Of a stretch of DNA of 5,347 nucleotides, positions 1 to 5,347 are shown piece by piece. The stretch lies in the NCBI GenBank assembly GCA_017466965.1, contig JAFTTD010000025.1:1-5347 (forward strand), given 5' to 3'. The notes beneath the pieces were generated by a model that saw nothing but the letters and a program-made list of their open reading frames with translations, was not told where the DNA came from and searched no databases. A program made the translations under genes and the position numbers. This DNA is from Bacteroidaceae bacterium (GTDB lineage Bacteria; Bacteroidota; Bacteroidia; Bacteroidales; Bacteroidaceae). Numbering within the stretch: position 1 is the first letter of the stretch; the number at the start of each line of letters is the position of its first letter.

Positions 1-81
1 ACCTTGCAACTTTGGATTAGAGGAGTAAAAAGGAGGAGTTAAGTTTTTAATTATGAATTAAGAATAAAGATTGCCTACCTT

Positions 82-113
82 AAAACCTCAAAACCTCAAA
101 ACCATATAACCTC
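82..113. repeat. Four in-register copies of a degenerate octamer (AAAACCTC)
   Basis: Four consecutive 8-base units start at 82, 90, 98 and 106: AAAACCTC, AAAACCTC, AAAACCAT and ATAACCTC. The first two are identical, and the others differ at two and one positions. The array sits in non-coding DNA before the DUF4491 gene. Its function is unknown; it may be slippage-derived sequence or part of a dispersed intergenic repeat. Confidence 0.75.
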
Positions 114-151
114 ATTATTGGGTATTACTTACTATGTATTCTCTTACATTA

Positions 152-175
152 AAGAACTCAAGAACTTAAATACTC
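152..175. repeat. Three copies of a related octamer (AAGAACTC)
   Basis: Three consecutive 8-base units start at 152, 160 and 168: AAGAACTC, AAGAACTT and AAATACTC. The unit matches the AAAACCTC unit of the 82-113 array at six of eight positions, so the two clusters may share an origin. They are not in register with each other, since 70 bases separate their starts. No function can be read from the sequence. Confidence 0.5.
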
Positions 176-216
176 CTCATAACCAATAGAAGACAAACAA
201 ATAATTTTTATAGCAA

Positions 217-510
217 ATGAATTTACATTTTGAAGGACTGCTGATTGGTGTCTGCACATTTCTCATAATTGGTTTGTTTCATCCGATAGTTATAAAATGT
301 GAATACTATACTGGCACCCGCTTATGGTGGGTGTTTCTTGTTATAGGATTAGTTGCTACGGGTGCTGCCCTGTTTATTGAGGATGTGTTTTGGGCTTCAC
401 TGCTGGGAGTATTCGGCTTTTCTTCTTTTTGGACTATCAAAGAGCTGTTTGAGCAAAAAGAGCGAGTGAAGAAAGGATGGTTCCCTAAGAATCCTAAAAG
501 AAAAGGATAA
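217..510 (+). CDS. DUF4491 family small inner-membrane protein
   Basis: This 97-residue protein has three hydrophobic stretches, at about residues 6-26, 36-54 and 57-76. They are followed by a basic, hydrophilic C-terminal tail (about 77-97) that ends KNPKRKG. The segments FEGLLIGV near the start, HPIVIKCEYY at 22-31, LLGVFGFSS at 62-70 and KGWFPKNPKR at 86-95 fit my memory of DUF4491, a Bacteroidetes family of about 100 residues with no known function. The length is full for that family. The ATG at 217 follows an A-rich leader without a Shine-Dalgarno sequence, usual for this phylum, and places the first hydrophobic helix right after a short N-terminus. It runs the same way as the next gene but is separated from it by 90 bases, so it may be transcribed alone. 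An integral membrane location is inferred from hydrophobicity; the positive tail suggests a cytoplasmic C-terminus. Confidence 0.85.
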   Translation: MNLHFEGLLIGVCTFLIIGLFHPIVIKCEYYTGTRLWWVFLVIGLVATGAALFIEDVFWASLLGVFGFSSFWTIKELFEQKERVKKGWFPKNPKRKG

Positions 511-600
511 ATTAGGTTATAAGACAGTGAGGTAAGTACCCCTAATGGTATCTTCTACACTCCAGGCTCCTAAACAATAATCATTACAAAGAAAGACAAA

Positions 601-2382
601 ATGAACGGATTTGACTGGAAAGCTGAATACAGGCGAATAAACACGGGATTCTCAACAAGAGAAAGCAGACCAATGATAGGCATTACCGGCAATTACGACA
701 ACAGTGCCTGCACTCTTGCCGAAGGCTACTACCAATCTGTACTCCTTGCTGGTGGTATTCCGGTAATCATTCCTCCACATGAGGACACAGCCTCATTGAC
801 TGAATTGCTTGACAGGCTTGACGGTATTATCTTCAGCGGAGGAGGCGACATTAATCCTCCACTGTTGGGAGAAGTTCCCATTGTTCAGCTTCACTCCGTA
901 TGCCATATACGCGATGTTCAAGAGTTGTTGCTTGCGCGTCTCGCTTACGACCGCCAGATTCCAATGCTCGGCATCTGCAAAGGCATCCAGGTTATAATGG
1001 CTGCACTTGGCGGACAGCTGTATCAGGACATATATAGCCAGGCTGAGGGGAAACTGATGAAGCATAGTCAGGATTTAGACCGTTCCTATCCTTCACACAA
1101 TGTCAATATCATGCCCGGCACGGTTGTTCACAGCATTTTCAAGAAAGAGCAGATTGCTGTAAACTCTTTTCATCATCAGGCGGTGATGACTCCTGCCCCA
1201 GGGTTCAGAGTTTCCGCATTGAGCGATGACGGCATCATCGAGGCTATTGAGTCGGCAGAACATAAATCTGTTATTGGAGTGCAATGGCATCCTGAATGCC
1301 TCCGCCCGGAAACAGATGAAACGAACACCAACGGACAGGGCAAACCTTTGTTCAGATGGTTAGTGGAAGAAGCGGCTTCATTCAAAAATGCCAAACGTAT
1401 TCATGAGAACATTCTGACGCTCGACAGCCATTGCGACACGCCCATGATGTTCCACAAGAATATAGACTTTGCTTCACGTGACGAGAATGTTCTCGTTGAT
1501 CTTCACAAGATGACTGAGGGCAGGCTTGACGCAACAATAATGGTTGCATATCTGAAGCAGCAGGAGCGCGACGAGGAATCTCTTCTAAACGCTACGGCAA
1601 AGGCCAACCGCATATTGTCGCAGATAGAAGAGATGACGGCAAGAAACTGCACAGCTGTTGACATTGCCTATACTCCCGATGACATTCTGCGACTGAAGCA
1701 TAAAAACAAAAAGGCTATAATGCTCGGAATAGAGAATGCATACGCTATTGGAAAGGACATACGCAATGTGGAATTGTTCAGGAAACGCGGCGTTGTATAT
1801 ATGACACTATGCCACAACGGTGACAACGACGTATGTGATTCGGCACGCGGAAACTCAGAGCATGGCGGTCTTAGCCAGTTCGGCGTTGAAGTAGTGAAGG
1901 AAATGAACCGAACAGGCATGCTCATTGACCTTTCTCATGCAGCAGAATCAAGCTTCTATAACGCCTTAGAGGTGAGCAGAACGCCTATTGTATGTTCCCA
2001 CTCTTCGGCAAGAACATTGTGCAATCATCCGCGCAATCTTACCGATGAGCAGATGAAGGCGTTGGCTCGCAATGGAGGTGTGGCACAAGTCACTCTTTAC
2101 AATGGTTTTCTTCGCACTGACGGCAACGCCACTGTAATTGACGCCATAGACCATTTGAACCACATGGTAAACATCATGGGCATAGACCACGTTGGCATAG
2201 GAACAGATTTTGACGGTGACGGAGGTGTTCCCGGATGCGCATCAGCTTCAGAACTAATCAATTTCACACGCCACCTGCTCAAGGAACGCTACAGCGAATC
2301 GGATATAGCAAAAATCTGGGGAGGCAATTTCATTAGAGTAATGAAAGAGGTACAGCAATTCAAGGGAACAAAAACACTCTAA
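601..2382 (+). CDS. Fusion of C26 gamma-glutamyl hydrolase and M19 dipeptidase
   Basis: This 593-residue protein carries two complete enzymes. Residues about 24-258 form a PuuD-like class I glutamine-amidotransferase fold (peptidase C26): FSGGGDINP at 78-86, nucleophile elbow GICKGIQ with Cys126, FHHQAV at 190-195, and VQWHPE with His230 and Glu232 completing the triad. Residues about 270-586 form an M19 (renal dipeptidase) metal site: HxD at His277/Asp279, Glu378 in GIEN, His445 in DLSH, His467 in CSHSSA, then Arg478 and GTDFDG with Asp536. C26 enzymes cleave gamma-glutamyl amides; M19 enzymes cleave dipeptides. A two-step breakdown of gamma-glutamyl peptides is my inference. There is almost no linker. 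No signal peptide is visible, so it is probably cytosolic. The ATG at 601 adds about 23 residues before the C26 core; Met25 (673) is a less likely alternative. The 90 bases upstream hold only a weak small hairpin and no clear promoter. The stop lies 39 bases before the cyclase gene. Confidence 0.9.
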   Translation: MNGFDWKAEYRRINTGFSTRESRPMIGITGNYDNSACTLAEGYYQSVLLAGGIPVIIPPHEDTASLTELLDRLDGIIFSGGGDINPPLLGEVPIVQLHSVCHIRDVQELLLARLAYDRQIPMLGICKGIQVIMAALGGQLYQDIYSQAEGKLMKHSQDLDRSYPSHNVNIMPGTVVHSIFKKEQIAVNSFHHQAVMTPAPGFRVSALSDDGIIEAIESAEHKSVIGVQWHPECLRPETDETNTNGQGKPLFRWLVEEAASFKNAKRIHENILTLDSHCDTPMMFHKNIDFASRDENVLVDLHKMTEGRLDATIMVAYLKQQERDEESLLNATAKANRILSQIEEMTARNCTAVDIAYTPDDILRLKHKNKKAIMLGIENAYAIGKDIRNVELFRKRGVVYMTLCHNGDNDVCDSARGNSEHGGLSQFGVEVVKEMNRTGMLIDLSHAAESSFYNALEVSRTPIVCSHSSARTLCNHPRNLTDEQMKALARNGGVAQVTLYNGFLRTDGNATVIDAIDHLNHMVNIMGIDHVGIGTDFDGDGGVPGCASASELINFTRHLLKERYSESDIAKIWGGNFIRVMKEVQQFKGTKTL

Positions 2383-2421
2383 AGTTCAATCGTTTAACAA
2401 GCATTTATTTAATCGAAATAT

Positions 2422-3411
2422 ATGAACATGACTAAAACCATGACCGCTTTAATAGTCTGCGTTGCAGGACTCGTTTCCTGCAACAACAGCAGCAAAGAAC
2501 AAACTCTGACAGGGAATGATACAAGCATTGAAGTTCCAGAATTCTGCGAAGACAGCGCATACGCATACATTGAAGCACAGTGCGCCTTCGGTCCAAGAAT
2601 AATGAACAGCGAGGCTCATGAGAAATGCGCAGACTATTTAGCCAGGAAATTTGAAAGTTTCGGAGCCGAGGTTACAGAACAATATACAGACCTTAAACTT
2701 TATGACGGAACCAAAGTAAAAGCTCGCAACATTATTGCTACATATAACGGAATAAGCGGAGCAAGAATACTGTTGTGCGCTCACTGGGATTCACGCCCAT
2801 GGGCTGACGATGATCCTAACCTAGACAATCATCGCACTCCGATTGACGGAGCAAATGACGGAGCCAGCGGAGTGGGTGTACTACTCGAAATAGCCCGACA
2901 GATACAAATGAATAATCTTGAAATAGGCATTGACCTTATATGCTTTGACGCAGAAGATAGCGGACTACCTCAGTGGGCAGAAAATGGAGGAGACAGCGAA
3001 CACACATGGTGCCTTGGCTCGCAACATTGGGCACAGAATCCTCATATCCCAAGATACAGGGCACGCTACGGAATACTCCTTGACATGGTAGGAGGAAACA
3101 ACACATGGTTCCGCAAAGAAGGATTCTCAATGTACTATGCGCCAAGTGTCGTTGACAAAGTCTGGTCTGCAGCCCAAAGATTAGGATATTCAAACTATTT
3201 CGTGAACGAAGAAGGAGGATATATCACCGATGATCATTTGCCATTGAACCGTGCTGCTATCCCTTGCATCAACATCATAGGCAGCGACGTGCAAGACGGA
3301 GGATTCTGCAGCACATGGCACACCGTGAACGATAATTTGAAAAATATCAACAAACAGACTCTCAAGGCCGTTGGGCAAACAGTGCTTGAGGTTATATACA
3401 ACGAAAAATAG
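2422..3411 (+). CDS. Glutaminyl-peptide cyclotransferase (M28-like) lipoprotein
   Basis: Glutaminyl cyclase turns N-terminal Gln (or Glu) of peptides into pyroglutamate. The 329-residue protein starts with a short lipoprotein signal whose lipobox is LVSC, making Cys20 the likely lipidated residue; no strong acidic surface-export motif follows. The catalytic domain has AHWDSRPW at 120-127, DGANDGASG with zinc ligand Asp146, DAED with catalytic Glu178 and ligand Asp179, Trp196, LLDMVGGNN with Asp221, DDHLP at 270-274, and TWHTVNDN with Trp299 and ligand His300. The residue at 179 is Asp where the human enzyme has Glu. The intact Trp and Asp positions favour a cyclase over an M28 aminopeptidase, which would need a second metal site. 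Eight cysteines remain in the mature part. Met1, Met3 and Met7 are all possible starts; I keep Met1. In Bacteroidetes many exported proteins expose Gln after signal cleavage and are cyclised by such enzymes. Confidence 0.9.
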   Translation: MNMTKTMTALIVCVAGLVSCNNSSKEQTLTGNDTSIEVPEFCEDSAYAYIEAQCAFGPRIMNSEAHEKCADYLARKFESFGAEVTEQYTDLKLYDGTKVKARNIIATYNGISGARILLCAHWDSRPWADDDPNLDNHRTPIDGANDGASGVGVLLEIARQIQMNNLEIGIDLICFDAEDSGLPQWAENGGDSEHTWCLGSQHWAQNPHIPRYRARYGILLDMVGGNNTWFRKEGFSMYYAPSVVDKVWSAAQRLGYSNYFVNEEGGYITDDHLPLNRAAIPCINIIGSDVQDGGFCSTWHTVNDNLKNINKQTLKAVGQTVLEVIYNEK

Positions 3412-3435
3412 TATTAATCAGCAAACAGATTTATC

Positions 3436-3861
3436 ATGACAATAGAAGAATTACAACAGGAAATCATTGAAGAGTTCAGCGATTATGACGACTGGATGGA
3501 CAAGTATCAACTTCTCATTGACTTAGGGAGCGACCAACAGCCACTGCCAGAAAAGTACAAGACCGAAAGCAACCTGATAGACGGATGCCAAAGCCGAGTA
3601 TGGCTACAGGCAGACATGGACACCAATGGGAAGATACAGTTCCAGGCAGAAAGTGACGCGCTCATAGTGAAAGGCATTGTAAGCCTGCTAATACGTGTGC
3701 TCACAAACCATACTCCTGAAGAGATTCTTGAAGCAGACCTGCATTTCATAGAGGACATAGGACTTAGGGAACACCTATCTCCTACCCGAAGCAACGGATT
3801 GCTTGCCATGCTAAAACAAATGAAGTTATATGCTATGGCGTTCAAGGCAAAACAGGCATGA
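3436..3861 (+). CDS. sufE: SufE family sulfur acceptor for Fe-S assembly
   Basis: SufE proteins accept persulfide sulfur from the cysteine desulfurase SufS and pass it to the SufBCD scaffold in the cytosol. This 141-residue protein has the usual family length. It has an N-terminal EEFSDYDDWMDKYQ stretch at 12-25, LPEKYKTESNLIDGCQSRVW with the acceptor Cys51 (the only cysteine), SDALIVKGIVSLLI at 73-86 and a C-terminal LSPTRSNGL at 114-122, all typical of SufE. No desulfurase or scaffold gene lies in the window, so its partners must be encoded elsewhere. CsdE is a paralogue that cannot be excluded from sequence alone. It starts 24 bases after the cyclase stop. Its TGA overlaps an ATG (ATGA at 3858-3861) that opens a seven-codon mini-ORF before prmC, which may couple translation across this junction. 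Confidence 0.93.
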   Translation: MTIEELQQEIIEEFSDYDDWMDKYQLLIDLGSDQQPLPEKYKTESNLIDGCQSRVWLQADMDTNGKIQFQAESDALIVKGIVSLLIRVLTNHTPEEILEADLHFIEDIGLREHLSPTRSNGLLAMLKQMKLYAMAFKAKQA

Positions 3862-3881
3862 GTTTATTATTAAATAATTAA
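3858..3881 (+). other. Seven-codon mini-ORF overlapping the sufE stop, in frame with prmC
   Basis: ATG at 3858 overlaps the sufE TGA as ATGA. The reading frame runs M-S-L-L-L-N-N and stops at TAA (3879-3881). Three bases later the true prmC ATG (3885) lies in the same frame and repeats the nine bases ATGAGTTTA. This could be an old prmC start cut off by a stop codon, a short coupling peptide, or chance in AT-rich DNA. Whether it is translated is not known. Confidence 0.35.
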
Positions 3882-3884
3882 GGA

Positions 3885-4763
3885 ATGAGTTTATACAGAA
3901 AATTGCGTGACATATTGCGCGAAACGTATGCCGAGGGTGAAGCCTCGGCTATATGTTTTATGCTGTTCGAGGAAATATGTTCGCTTAGTCGCACGGATGT
4001 ACTCATGGGACGGGACGATGAACTTGATGACGAGAAAACAATTCTGCTTGAAAAATTCACAAAACGCATAGCAGAAGGCGAACCAGTGCAATACGTAATA
4101 GGACACACAAGCTTCTGCGGACTCAAAATAAATGTCAAGCCAGGCGTACTCATACCCCGCCCCGAGACAGAAGAGCTTGTTGAATGGATACAGGAAGAGT
4201 ATTCAAACAAATCAGCAAACAGAATCACATCCCCCGTTACTCCACCTCACATCCTTGACATCGGAAGTGGAAGCGGATGCATAGCTTTGGCATTGGCATC
4301 GTCTGTAAGCAACGCTAAGGTTGATGCGTGGGATATATCAGACAAAGCGCTTGAAATAGCAAAAGAAAATGCTGCCACATTAGGAATAAAGGTTACATTC
4401 ATTAAAAGAGATGCCTTGGATTCGCACTTATTGGAAGAAGAGAAAGGTGCATACAGCACAATTGTCAGCAACCCGCCCTATATATGTGAAAGCGAACGCA
4501 AGGATATGGAGAAAAACGTATTAGAGCATGAGCCGGAAACAGCACTCTTTGTTCCAGACACAGATCCGCTGCTCTTTTATCGTGAAATTACAACAAAGGC
4601 TACTCACCTGCTTGCCAACGGAGGCACTCTTTACTTTGAAACAAATCGCATGTACGCAAAAGAAGTATCAGACATGATGCTCAAGAAAGGTTTTTCCCAA
4701 GTGGAAATCAGAAAAGACTTCATGGGGAACCAACGTATGGTAAAAGGAACATTTCAGCATTAA
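3885..4763 (+). CDS. prmC: Release factor glutamine N5-methyltransferase
   Basis: PrmC (HemK) uses S-adenosylmethionine to methylate the glutamine of the GGQ motif in class I release factors, which speeds peptide release at stop codons. The 292-residue length fits the family. The N-terminal helical domain covers about residues 1-85 and includes GEPVQYVIG at 65-73, followed by LIPRPETEELVEW at 89-101. The SAM-binding motif I is DIGSGSGCIALALA at 125-138, with acidic Asp150 in motif II. The catalytic NPPYI is at 196-200, marking an amino-group methyltransferase acting on glutamine. The PRPETE segment separates it from most other NPPY methyltransferases; the 50S L3 enzyme PrmB is a less likely reading. 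The ATG at 3885 touches an AAGGA sequence, too close to act as a normal Shine-Dalgarno. It is followed after 14 bases by recX, a neighbourhood I recall from other Bacteroidetes. Confidence 0.95.
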   Translation: MSLYRKLRDILRETYAEGEASAICFMLFEEICSLSRTDVLMGRDDELDDEKTILLEKFTKRIAEGEPVQYVIGHTSFCGLKINVKPGVLIPRPETEELVEWIQEEYSNKSANRITSPVTPPHILDIGSGSGCIALALASSVSNAKVDAWDISDKALEIAKENAATLGIKVTFIKRDALDSHLLEEEKGAYSTIVSNPPYICESERKDMEKNVLEHEPETALFVPDTDPLLFYREITTKATHLLANGGTLYFETNRMYAKEVSDMMLKKGFSQVEIRKDFMGNQRMVKGTFQH

Positions 4764-4777
4764 AAGCACCACTTACA

Positions 4778-5266
4778 ATGGAAAAGAAAAAGAAGAAACT
4801 CTCCGAATCTGAAGCATTCAACAAACTGTCCGCTCTTTGCGCCACTGCTGAATACTGCCGTGCCGACATGATGAAGAAAATGTCAAACTGGGAGCTTCCA
4901 TACGGATGCGAAGACAACATAATCAGCCGTCTGATTAAAGAACGCTATATTGATGAATCCAGATATGCAAAAGCCTTCACTCGCGACAAATTCCGCTATA
5001 ACGGATGGGGAATGATGCGCATAGAAAGGGAGTTGCGCATTAAAGGAATTGACAATGCCCTGATAGAAGAAGCCAAGTCAGAAATTGACGAAACAGAAAA
5101 TGATGAAATGCTCAGAAGACTAATTGAAGGAAAACGGCGTACAGTAAAAGGCAAATCAGAATATGAAATAAAGGCAAAACTAATGCGGTATGCTGTTTCC
5201 AAAGGTTTCACAATGGAATCCATATATAGAATTATTGGCGATTTAGAATCGTGCCTTGAAGAATAA
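4778..5266 (+). CDS. recX: RecX family regulator of RecA
   Basis: RecX binds RecA filaments and limits their growth and recombinase activity. This 162-residue helical protein has the family's repeat layout: a first helical repeat at about 11-37, the most conserved block YIDESRYAKAFTRDKF at 57-72, then GWGMMRIERELRIKGI at 76-91, and a last repeat at about 131-152 with KLMRYAVSKGF. Length and order match typical RecX. A lysine run (MEKKKKK) opens the protein, encoded by an A-rich stretch. The gene is not beside recA here; it sits between prmC (14-base gap) and comF (6-base gap), so it is probably transcribed with them. No LexA-type operator was recognised nearby. The assignment rests on the conserved block and overall repeat pattern. 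Confidence 0.9.
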   Translation: MEKKKKKLSESEAFNKLSALCATAEYCRADMMKKMSNWELPYGCEDNIISRLIKERYIDESRYAKAFTRDKFRYNGWGMMRIERELRIKGIDNALIEEAKSEIDETENDEMLRRLIEGKRRTVKGKSEYEIKAKLMRYAVSKGFTMESIYRIIGDLESCLEE

Positions 5267-5272
5267 ACAGCC

Positions 5273-5347
5273 ATGTCAATACTTACAGACATAAAAGAAT
5301 TTGTTTTTGCAAGACAATGCACAATATGCCGAACTCGCCTGACAATC
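5273..5347 (+). CDS. ComF family phosphoribosyltransferase, 5' part only
   Basis: An ATG at 5273 opens a frame that stays open to the last base of the window, giving 25 codons with no stop. The translated start, MSILTDIKEFVFARQCTICR, has a short amphipathic lead followed by a CxxC pair at Cys16 and Cys19. This fits the N-terminal zinc-finger half of ComF proteins, which go on to a phosphoribosyltransferase domain and are linked to DNA uptake in naturally competent bacteria. The rest of the gene lies outside the window, so the domain cannot be confirmed. The 6-base gap after the recX stop and the shared direction support a co-transcribed gene. Another small CxxC protein is the main alternative. 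Confidence 0.7.
   Translation, partial: MSILTDIKEFVFARQCTICRTRLTI

Larger units (their letters stand above)
1..216. other. AT-rich intergenic region at the left edge
   Basis: I see no supportable gene here. Bases 1-42 are open in forward frame 1 and end at a TAA (40-42), so they could be the tail of a gene starting outside the window, but 14 codons are too few to judge. The rest is AT-rich. It holds a 6-base inverted repeat around ATG (47-61) and two clusters of 8-base tandem repeats, listed separately. No clear Bacteroidetes promoter (TTG box plus TAnnTTTG) or terminator stands out. A promoter for the following gene is expected somewhere here, but I cannot place it. Confidence 0.6.

Noticed and set aside
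118..152. Possible Bacteroidetes promoter: TTG at 118-120 and TACATTAA at 145-152.
   Set aside because: The -7 match is partial (it lacks TTTG) and the spacing is long. A similar weak pair, GTG at 527 and TATCTTCT at 549, precedes the fusion gene and is no better.
33..178. Imperfect inverted pair: GAGGAGTTAAG at 33-43 and CTTAAATACTCCTC at 165-178, about 146 bases overall, which might suggest a small MITE-like element.
   Set aside because: The arms are short and need a three-base gap to align, no target-site duplication is visible, and the AT-rich surroundings make such matches likely by chance.
202..209. TAATTTTT resembles the -7 element TAnnTTTG just before the DUF4491 start.
   Set aside because: It lies only about seven bases before the ATG and has no TTG box at the right distance.
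531..550. Small alternative hairpins from GGTA, TACC and GGTA between the DUF4491 gene and the fusion gene.
   Set aside because: The stems are only four bases and no T-run follows, so it supports neither a terminator nor a riboswitch.
4784..4799. A-rich tract coding for the lysine run at the RecX N-terminus, considered as a frameshift or slippage site.
   Set aside because: The A runs are broken by G residues and the frame continues normally into RecX, so there is no sign of programmed frameshifting.
793..5322. Many open frames of 60-116 codons on the minus strand, and one at 809-997 on the plus strand.
   Set aside because: All lie wholly or largely within well-supported genes in other frames, and their translations show no recognisable domains.

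Overview
The window looks like a piece of a Bacteroidales chromosome, most like Prevotella/Segatella or a close relative. The evidence is the protein set (a DUF4491 membrane protein, a C26-M19 peptidase fusion, and a glutaminyl cyclase lipoprotein of the type known from Prevotella and Porphyromonas). A-rich leaders without clear Shine-Dalgarno sequences and a moderate GC content judged by eye agree with this. All genes I can support lie on the + strand. I see no mobile element, CRISPR array, tRNA or rRNA.

Layout: bases 1-216 are AT-rich non-coding DNA with two small clusters of degenerate 8-base tandem repeats. A short three-helix membrane protein of the DUF4491 type follows (217-510). After a 90-base gap comes a run of closely spaced genes: a two-enzyme fusion of a class I glutamine-amidotransferase-like gamma-glutamyl hydrolase (C26) and a membrane-dipeptidase-type metallopeptidase (M19) (601-2382); a zinc glutaminyl-peptide cyclotransferase lipoprotein (2422-3411); a SufE-type sulfur acceptor (3436-3861); the release-factor glutamine methyltransferase PrmC (3885-4763); the RecA modulator RecX (4778-5266); and the first 25 codons of a ComF-type phosphoribosyltransferase, cut off by the window edge (5273-5347). 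Gaps within this run are 39, 24, 23, 14 and 6 bases, with no convincing terminator between genes, so it may be one transcript.

How they fit together: the run is mostly housekeeping and functionally mixed. The fusion and the cyclase both act on glutamyl or glutaminyl groups in peptides, but probably in different compartments (cytosol and periplasm). SufE serves iron-sulfur cluster assembly, PrmC serves translation termination, and RecX and ComF belong to DNA recombination and uptake.

I found no previously undescribed multi-gene system. The points most worth a second look are the C26-M19 fusion and the duplicated prmC start, where a seven-codon in-frame mini-ORF overlaps the sufE stop codon.
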